Source of the DNA: Lotus japonicus | Taxonomy: Eukaryota; Streptophyta; Magnoliopsida; Fabales; Fabaceae | Reading direction: 5' to 3' | Length of the DNA: 64,000 nucleotides | NCBI RefSeq assembly: GCF_012489685.1 | Contig: NC_080042.1 | Coordinates: 81,530,983 to 81,594,982 of the forward strand | Part shown: one piece after another, positions 11,285-22,842 of the stretch | Layout: every line of letters starts with the position of its first letter | Position numbering within the stretch: the first letter of the stretch is position 1 | Program-made: the position numbers and the translations under genes | The notes under the pieces: model-generated | The model's database searches: none | What the model was told of the DNA's origin: nothing | What the model saw: the letters and a program-made list of their open reading frames with translations, nothing else

Positions 11285-13087
11285 TTAATTCTCTACCCAG
11301 CTCCATCCTGCAGGTTTTCTTATTTTCCTTTGTTGCATAAGGCTTCTGACTTCAGCTACTTCATTCCATAAACCTTCAGATGCATAGATATGTGCTAGTG
11401 TTAAGTATGGTGCTGCGTTACATGGTTCCATCTTAATGAGTTGATCAAAAGCCTCCTTTCCAAGCTCTACATCTCCATAATCCTTACAAGAGCTCAAGAA
11501 GGAACTCCAGATTACATAATTTGGATCATAAGGCATTTCTTCCATTAAATCCCTAGCCTTCCTTAGATTTCCCTTTCTAGCATGAAGATCAACCAAGCAA
11601 GCATATTGATCAATATCAGGAAACAACCCATAATTTGTTCTCATCATATTGAAGTATTCTACCCCTTTTTCAAGAAATCCTGCATGGTTACAAGCTGTTA
11701 AGATAGCAGTAAAATAGATATGATCAGGAGTTAACTCTCGCTCAGTTAATAAACGATCAAAAAGCTCCAAAGCCTCTAACCCTCTCCCACTTTGAGCATA
11801 ACCCATGATCATGGTTGTCCACAGCACATTATTCTTCACAGAAGTCTGATCCAACACAAATCGAGCCTCATCAATGTCACCACCCTTAGAATACATATCA
11901 ACCAGAGCACTGGCCACAAACACATTCCTTTCAGAACCCATTTTAATAACAAGAGAGTGCACTTGTCTTCCTTCAATAAGTGACGCGAGGCTGCTGCAAG
12001 CATTTAATATGGTACATAAAGTATGATCAGTAGGACTGAATTTTTTTTGCCGCATTTCTACAAATAGTTGCAGCGCATCTCCACTGCACAGGTTTTGAGA
12101 ATATGCAGAGATCATTGAATTGTATACAATAGTATCCTTCTCACTAGTTTCATTCAATAACAATAAAGAATCATCAATCTGTTTACAGTTTGCATAACAA
12201 TCAACTAGTGAGCAGATCACAAAATTGCTAGTACGAAATCCCCGTTTGACGACATGAGCATGAAGAGTTGAACAATGTTGAAGGGCATCCTTTTGCCCCA
12301 CACATGCACTAATGACACTCGTCAAGGTAAAACAATTGGGCTTAATGTGGGTGCCTAACATCTCTTTGAACAACAAGAAAGCATCTCTCCCTTGTCCGTT
12401 TGCTGAGAATCCAGCAATAAGCGAAGTCCACGACACCTGATCATGTACTTTCATGGCACGAAATACCTTCCTAGCATCCACAATGGCAAAACATTTTGCA
12501 TAGAAATCAACAAGCGCGCTACTAAGGAACAAATTATCTTCATATCCGGATCGAACCAAATAGGCATGGATTTGTAGACCCAAGTGCCAATTCCGGGCTT
12601 TCGCGCAAGAACTAAGCGCAGTACAAAGAACAGATTTCGATGGCTTCGCCGTCAATCTATTCATTCCGGTCAGCAAATCTAGTGCTCGGTCGGTACTTGC
12701 ATTTTTAGAATGCTTTGTAATGCAATCATTTTCAAATGTTTTACCAGAGAATTTCTGCATGAAACCAACAATTCTAACTTTTACAATATGCTTAGCAACT
12801 AATTTACATAAGCATGCAGTTAATAAGACATAAATTTCATATTTTTGGTCATAGTAAGCTTTAACTGATGTGTTTCGGAACAAAATTCAGAATATTCACC
12901 AACAAAGTTTTGTAATTTAATAAAGACTATATGATAGGAAGCTTACTTTAATAAAAAATTGGCGGCAAAGAAAATTTTTGGCATCAGAAACAGGGAAAGC
13001 ATGCAGGTGGCGGAGGTCCGGTAGCCGGAGCGACCCAGAAGGCGGAAGCACCGCCAAGACGTCGCTGATTGCAGCTGAGAGCTGCAT
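11285..13087 (-). CDS. PPR protein, PLS class, E subgroup; possible captured transit peptide
   Basis: The main exon carries PLS-type pentatricopeptide repeats (e.g. VSWTSLIAGFSANGQGRDA, FVASALVDMYSKGGDIDEA) and ends with an E domain, stopping after IRKPAGWSWVEN without a DYW domain. Family knowledge: such proteins bind organelle RNA and often specify C-to-U editing sites. The continuous frame runs from 12,883 to 11,285, but a two-exon model fits better: exon 1 at 12,947-13,087 (47 codons, similar to DUF760 exon 1), a 192-bp GTAAGC...TGCAG intron, and exon 2 from 12,754, joined in phase 0, total 536 aa. Alternatives are a start at 12,883 or at the ATG at 12,760. The first model would give a plastid transit peptide. 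Confidence 0.75.
12947..13087 (-). other. Diverged copy of DUF760 exon 1, now upstream of PPR gene
   Basis: The translation shares the pattern DVL.VLPPS.SLR.P..RHLHA....SDAKNFLC with exon 1 of the DUF760 gene at 3,674-3,817, and both end in AAA followed by a GTAAGC donor in the same phase. The reading frame is open throughout. No other DUF760 exon lies nearby. Confidence 0.85.
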
Positions 13088-14478
13088 TTGGGATACTACG
13101 AATTTGGGGCATCGATTTTTAGGGTTTAGGGTTTTGGCTGGTGTGTGCTTTGGTTCATCACGTTTTGGTGAAATACTGGTTATTTCGGTTGTGAGTTTTG
13201 TGGGACCTTGGCTCGTGTTTTTGGTTATTCTCCAGTCTCCACTCTTTGTTATGCGTGTGCGCCGGTACCCGGTCACCCTTCAGATGCGATTATTCCAGAT
13301 TCGGGAACCCAAGATTTCTTTCCGTGCACTCAGCTTGCATTATGAACTCTTTTGGTTATAAATTATTAGTATTCAATCACAAAATTTAATATCTTTCTAA
13401 AATTAAAACATTCAAATAATATATGTGAGGTTAACAAGAGTGTATGAGTTTTCAAACTTTTTAACATCTTGGTGCAGGGCATGAATAGTTAGTGGTATGG
13501 AAATTTTAAGTAATGGAATAAGGTAAATTCATTGGCTATTACAAATAAAGGAGCACTTAAAATATACCTGCATATCAAAGTGTGAATATATCTTTTGTTC
13601 TTTCATTGTGTTCAACTTTTTAAAATTGTCTACTACTCTGGCCTTGTTTGAAGTTTCAAGCAAGGAAAGATTGCCCCACATTGCCATCAAAAAGGATTTT
13701 TGTGACAATTTGTACCTGGTTAATGGAGAACCTTCTTTGATTTGGTGGCTGGGAGAAAATGAAAAATATATGCATTTAATTGACTTTCAAACATGTCTTG
13801 CATGTTGTTGATTCCATAGGCAAAATCTCCAAAGAATTTTTGTGATTATTGCAATTTTTGGATTGGAGTTTTTCGCCCTGGTCATAGGCAATATGCAAAG
13901 TATAGTAACTAGTCTTTTAATGTTATAGCTGAAATCATCTTTGATCTTGGGAACTTTCACTGTGCAGTGGACTAGGACTTCGCAGTGTTCTTAGCGAAAC
14001 TGGCAGAATGAAATTAGATGGCTTAGATATTGGATATTAATCCATTTTCCCTTGGAAAAAAATGAGCACTAAGATTTGACCCAAAAAGAAAAAAAGAAAC
14101 TAGCACTAAGACAACTTTTGCAACTGATACAACCATATCAGACATCATTATTTTGATAATATCAATGTTTTTTTTTTTGATAAGCATTTGATAATATCAA
14201 TGTATAAAATCACAATTTGGAACCCTGACTCACATGTACGAATTTCATTATTTCACAGGGAACATTGTTTCTAAGTCAACAAAGATTAAGGCCACAAACC
14301 CGAATTCTTACACAAGATCCCAAAATAAAAAATGATGGCAATGGCAAGTAACATCAGCTTGATCTTAGATACCTTTCCCGTCAACAAACTAATCAAGTCA
14401 AAGAGACAGGAAAAGATTTCCTCCAAGGATTACATATTTGAAGCCCCTCGAGATTCAACAGATTAACACACACAACCA
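13088..14478. other. Spacer upstream of PPR gene; no gene seen
   Basis: Bases 13,088-13,360 are GC-richer and likely hold the promoter and leader of the PPR gene, including duplicated DUF760 upstream sequence. The rest is AT-rich, with open frames lacking any recognisable domain. The 3' UTR of VPS25 should lie just below 14,479. Confidence 0.5.
14169..14186 (-). mobile_element. 18-bp LINE-tail insertion with 17-bp target duplication
   Basis: Ten T followed by GATAAGCA (minus strand: TGCTTATC plus poly-A) is bracketed by perfect 17-bp direct repeats, TTTGATAATATCAATGT at 14,152-14,168 and 14,187-14,203. TGCTTATC plus poly-A is the 3' terminus of the LINE ending near 61,747. This looks like target-primed reverse transcription that stopped almost at once. 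Confidence 0.8.
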
Positions 14479-16788
14479 TCATACAGAAAATTTAACTCCT
14501 TCATCATCAGTTGAAGTTCCTTTAAAGACCACAAGCTTCCCCTTCTGTTCTAATAGTTTCAATGCCCGATTCAGAATAGTTCGGTCGATCCCATGAAGCT
14601 CTGCAATATATCAAAAAGAAATTACTCATGAGAGCTAATGACAAAACAGTTGCAAAGTCCTAAACGAGACGGTACGCTTTAAAAGAAGAAGGAATGTAGC
14701 AAAGTCCCGTGAAAATCTGCCGTATATATTTAAAAAATATAGGATGTAACTCTACTTTGTGTTATCATAAAAAGAGCCCTAAAAAGGACAGTTGATGAAC
14801 TTGCAAATATTTGTCTAAGCATGTGAAATAAGTCAAAGGCTATATATGGCTATGGGCAATTACAAGTGACAGATCTGAAGGATGTGAGTAAAGTCTCATG
14901 TCATGAATATGGGGGGGGGGTCAATGAGCAAATTAGCTTAGCAACATATAATTTTAACAATAAGCATCCATGATCCAAAAAATGTCATCGAATCGGCTCC
15001 TATATATTAAATCTGATTCTCTCTTCTCATGAAGAGACATACTTTTCTTATATTGTTACATGTTCTATCCTGATGCAGACACCCGAAATGAAACAGGAAG
15101 TCCAATGTTAACCGAGTTGGATATTTTAACATTGAACTTAAATTTGTTCCTTTGTGATAGAGAGTAAAACAATTAAATTTGGTGGGGATGTAGGAATTGA
15201 TCCATTGTCTTGCCATTGTAGAAACTCAGGTCTTTCAGAGTGATTTGAACAGCTTTTATAGTAGTGTAAAGCTCTTAAAACTGTCAGTAATTTAGTTTAT
15301 AACATATGTTCTACTGTTTGCACACTTTCTCATCTCCCTAAATAAGGCATCAACTTCTTCAAATAATGAATACTATTTCAAAAGCAACTAGAATCACAAG
15401 ATAAAAGACAGATTACTGATTTTTTCGCTACAGTTAATATCCTAAAATCAGTTTGGCATACTGGCTCTCTGCAATGGTGCGTTTCATCTTATCTTTAGCT
15501 GAGTCTGAGTACAAGTGAAGAAACATATCTATTCAAATTTCCATCTATCCCTAAAACACAGTAAATAACATATACAATCTCATTCAACCAGATTAGTTGG
15601 ACACATATTAAAAAGTAATAGCATTTTTAGAAAAACTAACCAGTACTAAGTATCTAGTCCTAAAAATGTCAACTCATCAAGCACTGAAAAAATGATAAGA
15701 CAATTATAATGAACCAGAAAAAATCGCTAAAGTTGTCCTATCCCAAATTATAACACGCTAAATAGAACCTACAAGCATTAAAAGATTACCTGTTCCTTGA
15801 GATTCAGTCCCAAAGCGTATTTCTTCTATTGTCACAACACTGTCCTCGAGTCCATTATCTTTCGCCTGATTAAGATTGAAGCAAATTCAATCACAAGACC
15901 AAAAAAAAATATTTGCATGAAGTGGTTATCAAACTAGCAATCTAGACGTACAAACTGTAATAAAATTTCAGCCCAATCTTGAATCCGATGCCAGAGAACG
16001 AGACATTTCCTATGTCCTTTATCCATCCATTCTGCACGTCCTGTCAAATCATAATAACCCACTTGAGGCATCCTACTATGACCCAATTACAAAAAATTAT
16101 AAAAATTCAACGACATGAAGCATACCTTCTGAAACTAAGGCTGAAACAAACGCTTCTCTGGCTTCATGAGTAAGAGACCCTGCACTATCAAAAAAACTGA
16201 AAACCATCATTCGACAAAAGGGCGGAAATAAACGCGACATAAAACTAAAGGTGAGTGAGTTTATGTGAATTCAAAAGTCTTCACGAAAACCGGCACTAAA
16301 GCAGGAAGTTTGAGCTTACTTTCAATTACAGGATTTGTAAACAGAGGAAACTCTTCTTCAAGCCCAATTACAAATAACTTCTGTGTTTTGCAGTAATCTA
16401 AAATAAGCTCTTTCCAAAGCTGTATCTGCTTCTCTCTAGTGTCTCTTACTGGCTGCAAACTGAAAAGTAGAAGCCAATGTCACAGGCCTAATCAACTACA
16501 AGCTAATTACTTCCTCAATGTGCATTGAATTTTGCAAATAAAAGAGGGGAAATTGAATCACACAACAGTATCTATCACAAGCAACCTAATAATAGTTAAA
16601 AATTGGGAATTACTCAATGGAATTTATCAAAATTCAATTTTGACAGCAAAACTAGTGGCATAACAGTTGATCACTGCTTGATTGAGATTGAATTAAGAAA
16701 AATTCACAAAAGGGTGGAAAGGGATTTACGTGAAGTAAGGTGGGTAATTGAAGAAATGCGGTAGTTTGAAGTCTCCCAATTTCTGCAT
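14479..16788 (-). CDS. VPS25: VPS25, ESCRT-II complex subunit
   Basis: Six exons on the minus strand: 16730-16788, 16320-16459, 16126-16179, 15952-16040, 15790-15865, 14479-14600, all GT-AG, 180 codons (179 aa), the usual plant length. Recognisable blocks: PHFFNYPPYFTLQPVRDTRE, KQIQLWKELILDYCKTQKLF, LSHEAREAFVSALVSEGRAE, CLVLWHRIQDWAEILLQF and the C-terminal ELHGIDRTILNRALKLLEQK. Family knowledge: two tandem winged-helix domains; two VPS25 copies join VPS22 and VPS36 in ESCRT-II, which recruits ESCRT-III (VPS20) on endosomes for multivesicular body sorting. Start at 16788 gives the conserved aromatic/proline-rich N-terminus. A broken duplicate of exon 2 lies at 10,690-10,930. Confidence 0.95.
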
Positions 16789-18142
16789 CTTGCTTCTTCA
16801 ATGCTGTGAACAGAGATTAACGGTTTTCTTCGAATCAGTTGCAGGAACGTTGATGGTGAAGGGAGATTGAAACTTTGCGAACCCTAAAACGATGATGGAG
16901 GAAGAAGACCACAGAATAATATGGCACTGTGTTTTCAGTATCGTGGTCAATAGTTTTAACAAAATTAATAAATTTAAGGAAATAAATAAACGAGAAATAT
17001 TTCTTTCTCTGGTCAAATTCTGTTTTGTTTCTAAAACCAGTAATTTTGTAAGTTGTTTGTGAATGGAAATAAGGCAAAATCTTCTTATTTTGTTTGATTG
17101 AGTAGAGAATGGAAAAAATGAGATTTTTTTTATATAAAATAACAATTTTACCATTAAATTTTTAGTATAGTTTGTCTATAAGGGTGGTGGAAGGAAGGAT
17201 GGGTCATAGGGTGGAGCAGAAAGTGAATACATAAGGATCAAATTGAAGGGTAGAAGATTGGATGAGGTCGAGGATGTTTAATAGTGTGGTCATGTCTCAC
17301 TTATATACAACCATTTCTATTAAGTTTCATTAACGAATACAAGTAAGGGATGAACATGACCGACTTTTGCATTTTCAGGGTTTTTTAAAAACCATTTTCT
17401 TGTTCAAGTGATCAAATCGTGACAACATGAATTTTTATGAACTAAATTAGTGATTTTTTTTTTATCTTTGACGGATGTCGTCACCGTTCAGAAAACGGTT
17501 GTATGTCTATCCCAACAAATGTCTTTCTTGAGTTTCGAACTTGTGTTCTCATCCTTACGATGGTTTAGCTTGCTTACCACTAACACCGGTCCAAATTAGT
17601 GATTCACTCATTTATGACATTTAATTTACAAAACTTTAAAACACTAGGAGCCATTAATAATATAAGGAGTTGAAAAAAAAAACCTTCAAACACACTTGAA
17701 ATCTTCTATTCTCAGCGTCTCATTTCGTGTTCCACCAATAAAATTTTCACATGTTAATTAAAAATGAGGTTTTCTAACTCACGAGTTATTTAACCTTATC
17801 CTAGTGAATGATTATAATTATCTATAAAAAGTTTATAAAATTTCTAACTCATTTATCTTATTCATTTACCTAGGATGAGGTAAATAAACTCATGATGTAA
17901 GTTAGAGAATCTCATTAAAATCAGATATGTAAATTTGTAAGTGCCCCAATCTAGTTCTTTTAATTTAATTTGGACACATTTTGTAGACAGTTCTTGATCC
18001 GTAACACACTGCCCATTTTCGTGTTAATTGATCGTCTATTTACTACAATAACAATTATGAGTAGGAAATGTCAATGAAACATGAAAAACACTACCCCTCT
18101 CTGTTCTAAAAGAGCCCCTTAAGCATCTAAATAGAATGAAAT
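16789..18142. other. Spacer between VPS25 and PPR-DYW gene
   Basis: Contains the VPS25 promoter and leader (from 16,789 up) and the PPR-DYW 3' UTR (below 18,143). Apart from the SINE at 17,456-17,592 I see only AT-rich unique-looking sequence. Confidence 0.5.
17456..17592 (-). mobile_element. tRNA-derived SINE with 12-bp target duplication
   Basis: On the minus strand the 137-bp element begins GGACCGGTG, has an A-box-like TTAGTGGTAAGCAAGC and a B-box-like AAGTTCGAAACTC, and ends in poly-A. It is flanked by the perfect direct repeat AAATTAGTGATT (17,444-17,455 and 17,593-17,604). Confidence 0.85.
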
Positions 18143-19972
18143 TCACCAATAATCTTTACATGAGCAAGCTCCATCTTTAAAATGGTGGAACCGAAAACGG
18201 TCTCTTACAGTAATCTCTCGTTCACAGATCTTGGAAATGAATTTAGTGTATGTATGACAATCACTACACATCCTAAGATTTCTTGATATTCTTATAGGAG
18301 ATCCCTCAGATGTATGTATCAGTGTAAAAGCAATTGCTAGCTTCTGACTATGATGTTTCAGCCTCTCCCTCTTTTCTTCTTCATCTACATCTAGCAGCAC
18401 CTGTGATGTATCTGGTTTATAGCCTTCAAATTTCAACTGCCATTCCATTTGGTGAATCATATTGTAGATGGTGTCAAATTCGGGTTGAGACCTGTCTTGC
18501 GATACAAACTTGTAGACCTTCCTCTCTGCTTCAACCATGCTAAACCCGGGTGTTTGTACCAAGTGTTTATCAGCCATTTCTCTTCTGATTCTGGCCACAT
18601 CATTCCACTTATGAGCTCTTGCATACATATTTGCTAGCACCAAATAGTCACCAGGGTTGTTTGGATTAAGCATGAAAAGTTTTTCAGCTGCAATTTCCCC
18701 TATTTCCAAGTTCAGATGAACCTTACAAGCACTAAGAAGGCTCCTCCAAACCACATCATTAGGCTTAATTGGCATGCTCTTTATGAGGCCATAGGCTTCC
18801 CTGAGCATCCCAGCTCTTCCCAAAAGATCCACCATGCAACCATAGTGCTGAACTGTTGGTTTGATCTTGTGCTCAAATTGCATGTTTTTGAAACATTGCA
18901 GGCCCTCATTGACAAGACCAGCATGACTGCAAGCACTTAACACACCTACATAGACCACATCATCCGGTGCCAAACCTTCTTCCAGCATTTCTGAGAAAAC
19001 TTGAAGAGCTTCGGTGCCGTGACCATGAATGGCAAGCCCTGAGATCATTACAGTGTAAGAGTATCTATTCTTCTCAGCCATGTTTTGGAAAACACAGACA
19101 CCTTTCTCAATGCATCCACTTTTGACATACATGTCAATTAAGGAAGTTTTCACAACAACATTGAGTTCACTAATGTTCCTCAACAAGATCCCATGTATGC
19201 ACCTTCCTAAATTAGGAGACCCCAAATGAATGCAAGCAGAGAGCACACTGACTAGTGTGCTTTCTTCAGCCCTCCAGTGTCCTTCCCTGCTCATGTCCCC
19301 AAGAAGCATCAAGCACTGATGCCACATTTCAGCACAAGCATGAGCACCTATAATAGCACTCCATGAAGCTACACTCTTTTCATCCATTTTCTCAAACACA
19401 TCACAGGCATGCTTGATTGCCCCACACTTGCCATACATGCTGATCAAACCATTTTGGACAAAGATATCATCTCCAACACCTGCCTTAAAAACATGCCCAT
19501 GAATTTGAATTCCTTCCTTGACACCACCTAACAGAGAACATGCCTTGAGAAGAAAAGGGTATGTAAAATTGTTTGGTTCAATTCCTCTTTCAAGCATCTC
19601 AACATAAAGCAGTAAAACTTCTTCTAGATTCATGTTATTCACATTCCCTCTAATCATGGTGTTGTACTCAAAACTACCAGGTTCCTCAATCTGCCTGAAG
19701 ATTGAACAAGCATACTCCATGCTGCCCCATTTTGCTAGAGCACAAGTGGCAACAAGATTGCTCCCACAAAAAGAATCACAAAAAAAGCCCAATTTCAGAA
19801 CATGGGCATGAACTTGCTTAAACTCTTCCATGCTCTTGCATCTCTTCAACAAAGGATACCATCCCTGCTCATTGAACCTGGTACTCAACTCAGAGCACTG
19901 GGGTGGAGTACTTGGTAGTGACAAAAGATGGGTTTGGCTAAGGACAGTTGTCCTTGTCATCCTTTCATTCAC
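18143..19972 (-). CDS. PPR protein, PLS-DYW class (At1g31920-like)
   Basis: Intronless, 609 aa. A short N-terminal leader is followed by a conserved start (LLKRCKSMEEFKQVHAHVLK), PLS repeats to about residue 400, E/E+ motifs, and a full DYW domain ending in CSCKDYW. Family knowledge: DYW proteins are organellar RNA-editing factors whose DYW domain resembles a cytidine deaminase (HxE...CxxC). Here the zinc-type CSDC (about 569-572) is present, but the HxE motif reads HSQ (541-543), so the catalytic glutamate is missing. The protein may therefore need a partner deaminase. The start at 19,972 is the first ATG in frame; a second ATG follows at codon 5. Orthology to At1g31920 is from memory. Confidence 0.92.
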   Translation of the reverse strand: MNERMTRTTVLSQTHLLSLPSTPPQCSELSTRFNEQGWYPLLKRCKSMEEFKQVHAHVLKLGFFCDSFCGSNLVATCALAKWGSMEYACSIFRQIEEPGSFEYNTMIRGNVNNMNLEEVLLLYVEMLERGIEPNNFTYPFLLKACSLLGGVKEGIQIHGHVFKAGVGDDIFVQNGLISMYGKCGAIKHACDVFEKMDEKSVASWSAIIGAHACAEMWHQCLMLLGDMSREGHWRAEESTLVSVLSACIHLGSPNLGRCIHGILLRNISELNVVVKTSLIDMYVKSGCIEKGVCVFQNMAEKNRYSYTVMISGLAIHGHGTEALQVFSEMLEEGLAPDDVVYVGVLSACSHAGLVNEGLQCFKNMQFEHKIKPTVQHYGCMVDLLGRAGMLREAYGLIKSMPIKPNDVVWRSLLSACKVHLNLEIGEIAAEKLFMLNPNNPGDYLVLANMYARAHKWNDVARIRREMADKHLVQTPGFSMVEAERKVYKFVSQDRSQPEFDTIYNMIHQMEWQLKFEGYKPDTSQVLLDVDEEEKRERLKHHSQKLAIAFTLIHTSEGSPIRISRNLRMCSDCHTYTKFISKICEREITVRDRFRFHHFKDGACSCKDYW

Positions 19973-21977
19973 ACCATGTTATATAACCAACCAGCATGCT
20001 AAATTGCTAATCAAAGCTTAGCAATATTTTGCAGCCCATTATTTAGTCCATAAGATACAAGTGAACAATCATTTCAATATAAGAATAAAGTCAAAATGTG
20101 AAGATAGAAACTGAGAAGAGATAGTTATGCACCAGAAAAAAGTGAACTCTATGATCCATGAGGCAAACCAATTTGATCAGATTGCCGAGTTTAACAGTTT
20201 GTATGAAGCTGAGGGGTGTGGTGATCACAGTTCGTGAAATGGCAATGGGGTTGGAGAAAATATTTGATTTTTGTTGAGTTTTTTATCAAAGAAGAAAAGG
20301 TGAATTTTTCAGAATAGAGGATTTGAATGTCATCCATGAAATTTCAGAGAGCAATTACGACCACAACAAACTTAGTCACAATATGGGACAGGAGATTTCT
20401 GGATAGGATAATGTTTGGTCCCACCAGACACTCCATGCAAGTTAGAAAACCTCTCATATCTTGCCATGTGTACGTTTGGATTCATATGGCTGAGGTGTCG
20501 TAGAAATGGAATTGCACTTGAGTCTTCTGTCTTTGTGTGAGACCTTTCGAGCTGGTCTGCTATGTTGCGAGCTTTCATTTTTAGACGAATAAATTTTGAT
20601 TTACACTTTAAAATCACTTTTATCTTGTGAAAATAGGAAGAAAATTAGTGAGATATAAAAGATAACTGAGGTGATAGGAAAAGAATAAAAATAAAAAGAT
20701 AAGTGGATGGAAAATTGTTAGTAATTTGAATCTCATGATTCATCACACACAATAGAAAGAAAACGTGAATCACTCATATATGATTGTAGTTGCATGAATA
20801 TATGACGCCACTACTTTAAGAGAAACGATGATGGCATACCTATAGTCTCATTACATCTTGAATTTATATGGGAAGTCTTTGATATGCTTGGATTTCTTGG
20901 TTTGTTGGATAGGATCTTCATCCCCTTCTTCTCAACTTTGATGAGATTTAGATAATTGTATCATCATCATATATCATATGACTCAAGTAACAAATTTATA
21001 GAGAAAGTGGAGAAATGGCCTACCCTTTCATGTATAATGATTCACATATATTCTTACATAAGGAGTCACAATGTTCTCAAATCATACAATTTTATGATAC
21101 TATAGTCTAAATGGTTCCTACCCATCAAGGCAACCATAGGCTACATTATTCAAGTACACCGATCATGTGATTTTCAATATCATTAATCACTAGATGAACA
21201 TCTTACAACTGAACACTCTAAAAAGTAAAAACGCCTCACACCTACTATTACGACAATGACTACTAAAAGTTACAAGTAAATTTCCTTTTCGCTTTTATTA
21301 TTTCTTTTCAATCAATTTATTTATTTTTACGTTTGTAAGTTTTTCTTAATCTTTTGCTTAATTTCATTTTGCTAACTTTAACGCTATATAAAGTGTCGAA
21401 ACCTTTAAATTATTATACTTTGAACAGGGCTTACTGGAGCATTGTTCCTTAAGTTATCACCGGATAGCTTGACTTACCCTTGACTTGAATAATGTAAATC
21501 ATTTTGAACTTAAAGATCGCACAATCGTATTGCTTATAAACCACTAAATTTAGAAGAACCCAAAGAGAACCTTATCCAAGTCCCCAAGATTGATCTTTTG
21601 ATACATTTGTTTGTTGTGTTTATTTCACGCATCAGTAATGTTGTAGACTCAAATATATGAGTAGTCTTGACTAGGGTTTACGATTCGCTGAAAACAATGG
21701 TGGAGAGAAGGAGCTGGACAAAAAAAACTATGATTTTTGTTTTTCAATTCAATAACCCATTTAGGTGCGACTATATATTAACCCAAAATCCAGAGATAAT
21801 TCAGCTTGAAGGATAGGCGCGTGTGGAATGTGGGGTCTGACAGGATCCCCACGAGTCCCCGTTGTCTTGGTCATCACGACCAGATTGTGTTTTATTAAAT
21901 TAAGAAAGAAACCGCACTCATATCATTAGATTGCTTTACTTTACTTTACCACATAGTCATAGACATCAACACCATTA
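19973..21977. other. Intergenic AT-rich DNA; no gene seen
   Basis: Bases 19,973-20,300 should hold the promoter of the PPR-DYW gene. The longest open frame (20,372-20,617, minus) has no recognisable motif. I see no terminal repeats or tails that define an element. Confidence 0.5.
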
Positions 21978-22805
21978 GACTATGCACAATGGTGTTGAAA
22001 GTGTGATGTTGAATGTTGAAATGGGTGATTAATGGTGTTGAAATGTGGTGTTGAAAGTTGAAAGGAGGAGAGAGGTGTTGAAAATTTTCAACATAGTTGA
22101 AACCTGCGTGTGGGACCCAGTGAAGAGAGAGAGGAGTTGCAGATCAACACATGGCTCCGTTTGATTGGTCCGGGTGATTTTCGTTTATCCTAATCTTTCC
22201 AACTCAATTATTTCATTCAAACAAAAAATTTTAAAATATAATTTTTTTACCAAAATTCATGATTTTTTTTCTCTATAAATAGAGACTTGGTTCGTTTGAT
22301 TTGGACACAGAAAAAAAAAACCAAGTTTTCCATCATCTTATTCATCTTATTATCTTTCTACTATTCTCTTTCTATTATTGTGTGCTTAGTTTCTTTTCTT
22401 CCATTTGAAGTTAATAAAATAAAATAAATTATTGTGTATATTTTTTTAAAAAAATATTAATTGTTAAGTGTTTTAATTTAATTTACGTTAAAAAAATATT
22501 ACTTTAATTTAATTTAATTTAAATAAAAAAAACATTAAATTAAATTAAATCGATAATAGTTTATTTAATTTAATTTTTATCGAAAATTTTAATTTTATGA
22601 AATCATAAAAAGAAAAATATAAAAATTAAATTAAAATATGAAATAAAAGTGGTGGGGTAGGGGGTAGGGTGTTGAATGAAAAACCATTGGAGTGGGTAAA
22701 AGTTGAATGAAGTGTTGAATTGGAGAGAGAAGATGATGTGGAGTGTTGGGAAGAGAAAAAGTGGAGTGTTGAAGGTGTTGAATGTTGAAACCATTGGAGA
22801 TAGTC
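21978..22805. mobile_element. PIF/Harbinger-type MITE, 828 bp, TTA target duplication
   Basis: Left end GACTATGCACAATGG and the reverse complement of the right end, GACTATCTCCAATGG, form imperfect terminal inverted repeats. They are flanked by the 3-bp direct repeat TTA (21,975-21,977 and 22,806-22,808), typical of PIF/Harbinger insertions. The arms contain many GTTGAA/TGTTGAATG words on the same strand at both ends. The centre is very AT-rich and encodes nothing, so the element is non-autonomous. Confidence 0.85.
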
Positions 22806-22809
22806 TTAG

Positions 22810-22842
22810 ACATTAGACATAGACATAGACATAGACATAGAG
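22810..22842 (+). repeat. (ACATAG)n microsatellite
   Basis: Four to five ACATAG units immediately beyond the right target duplication of the MITE. Confidence 0.85.

Noticed and set aside
12755..12883. N-terminal 43 residues of the PPR frame upstream of the acceptor
   Set aside because: AT-rich, no targeting or PPR character, and bounded by good splice signals; more likely intron, though not excluded.
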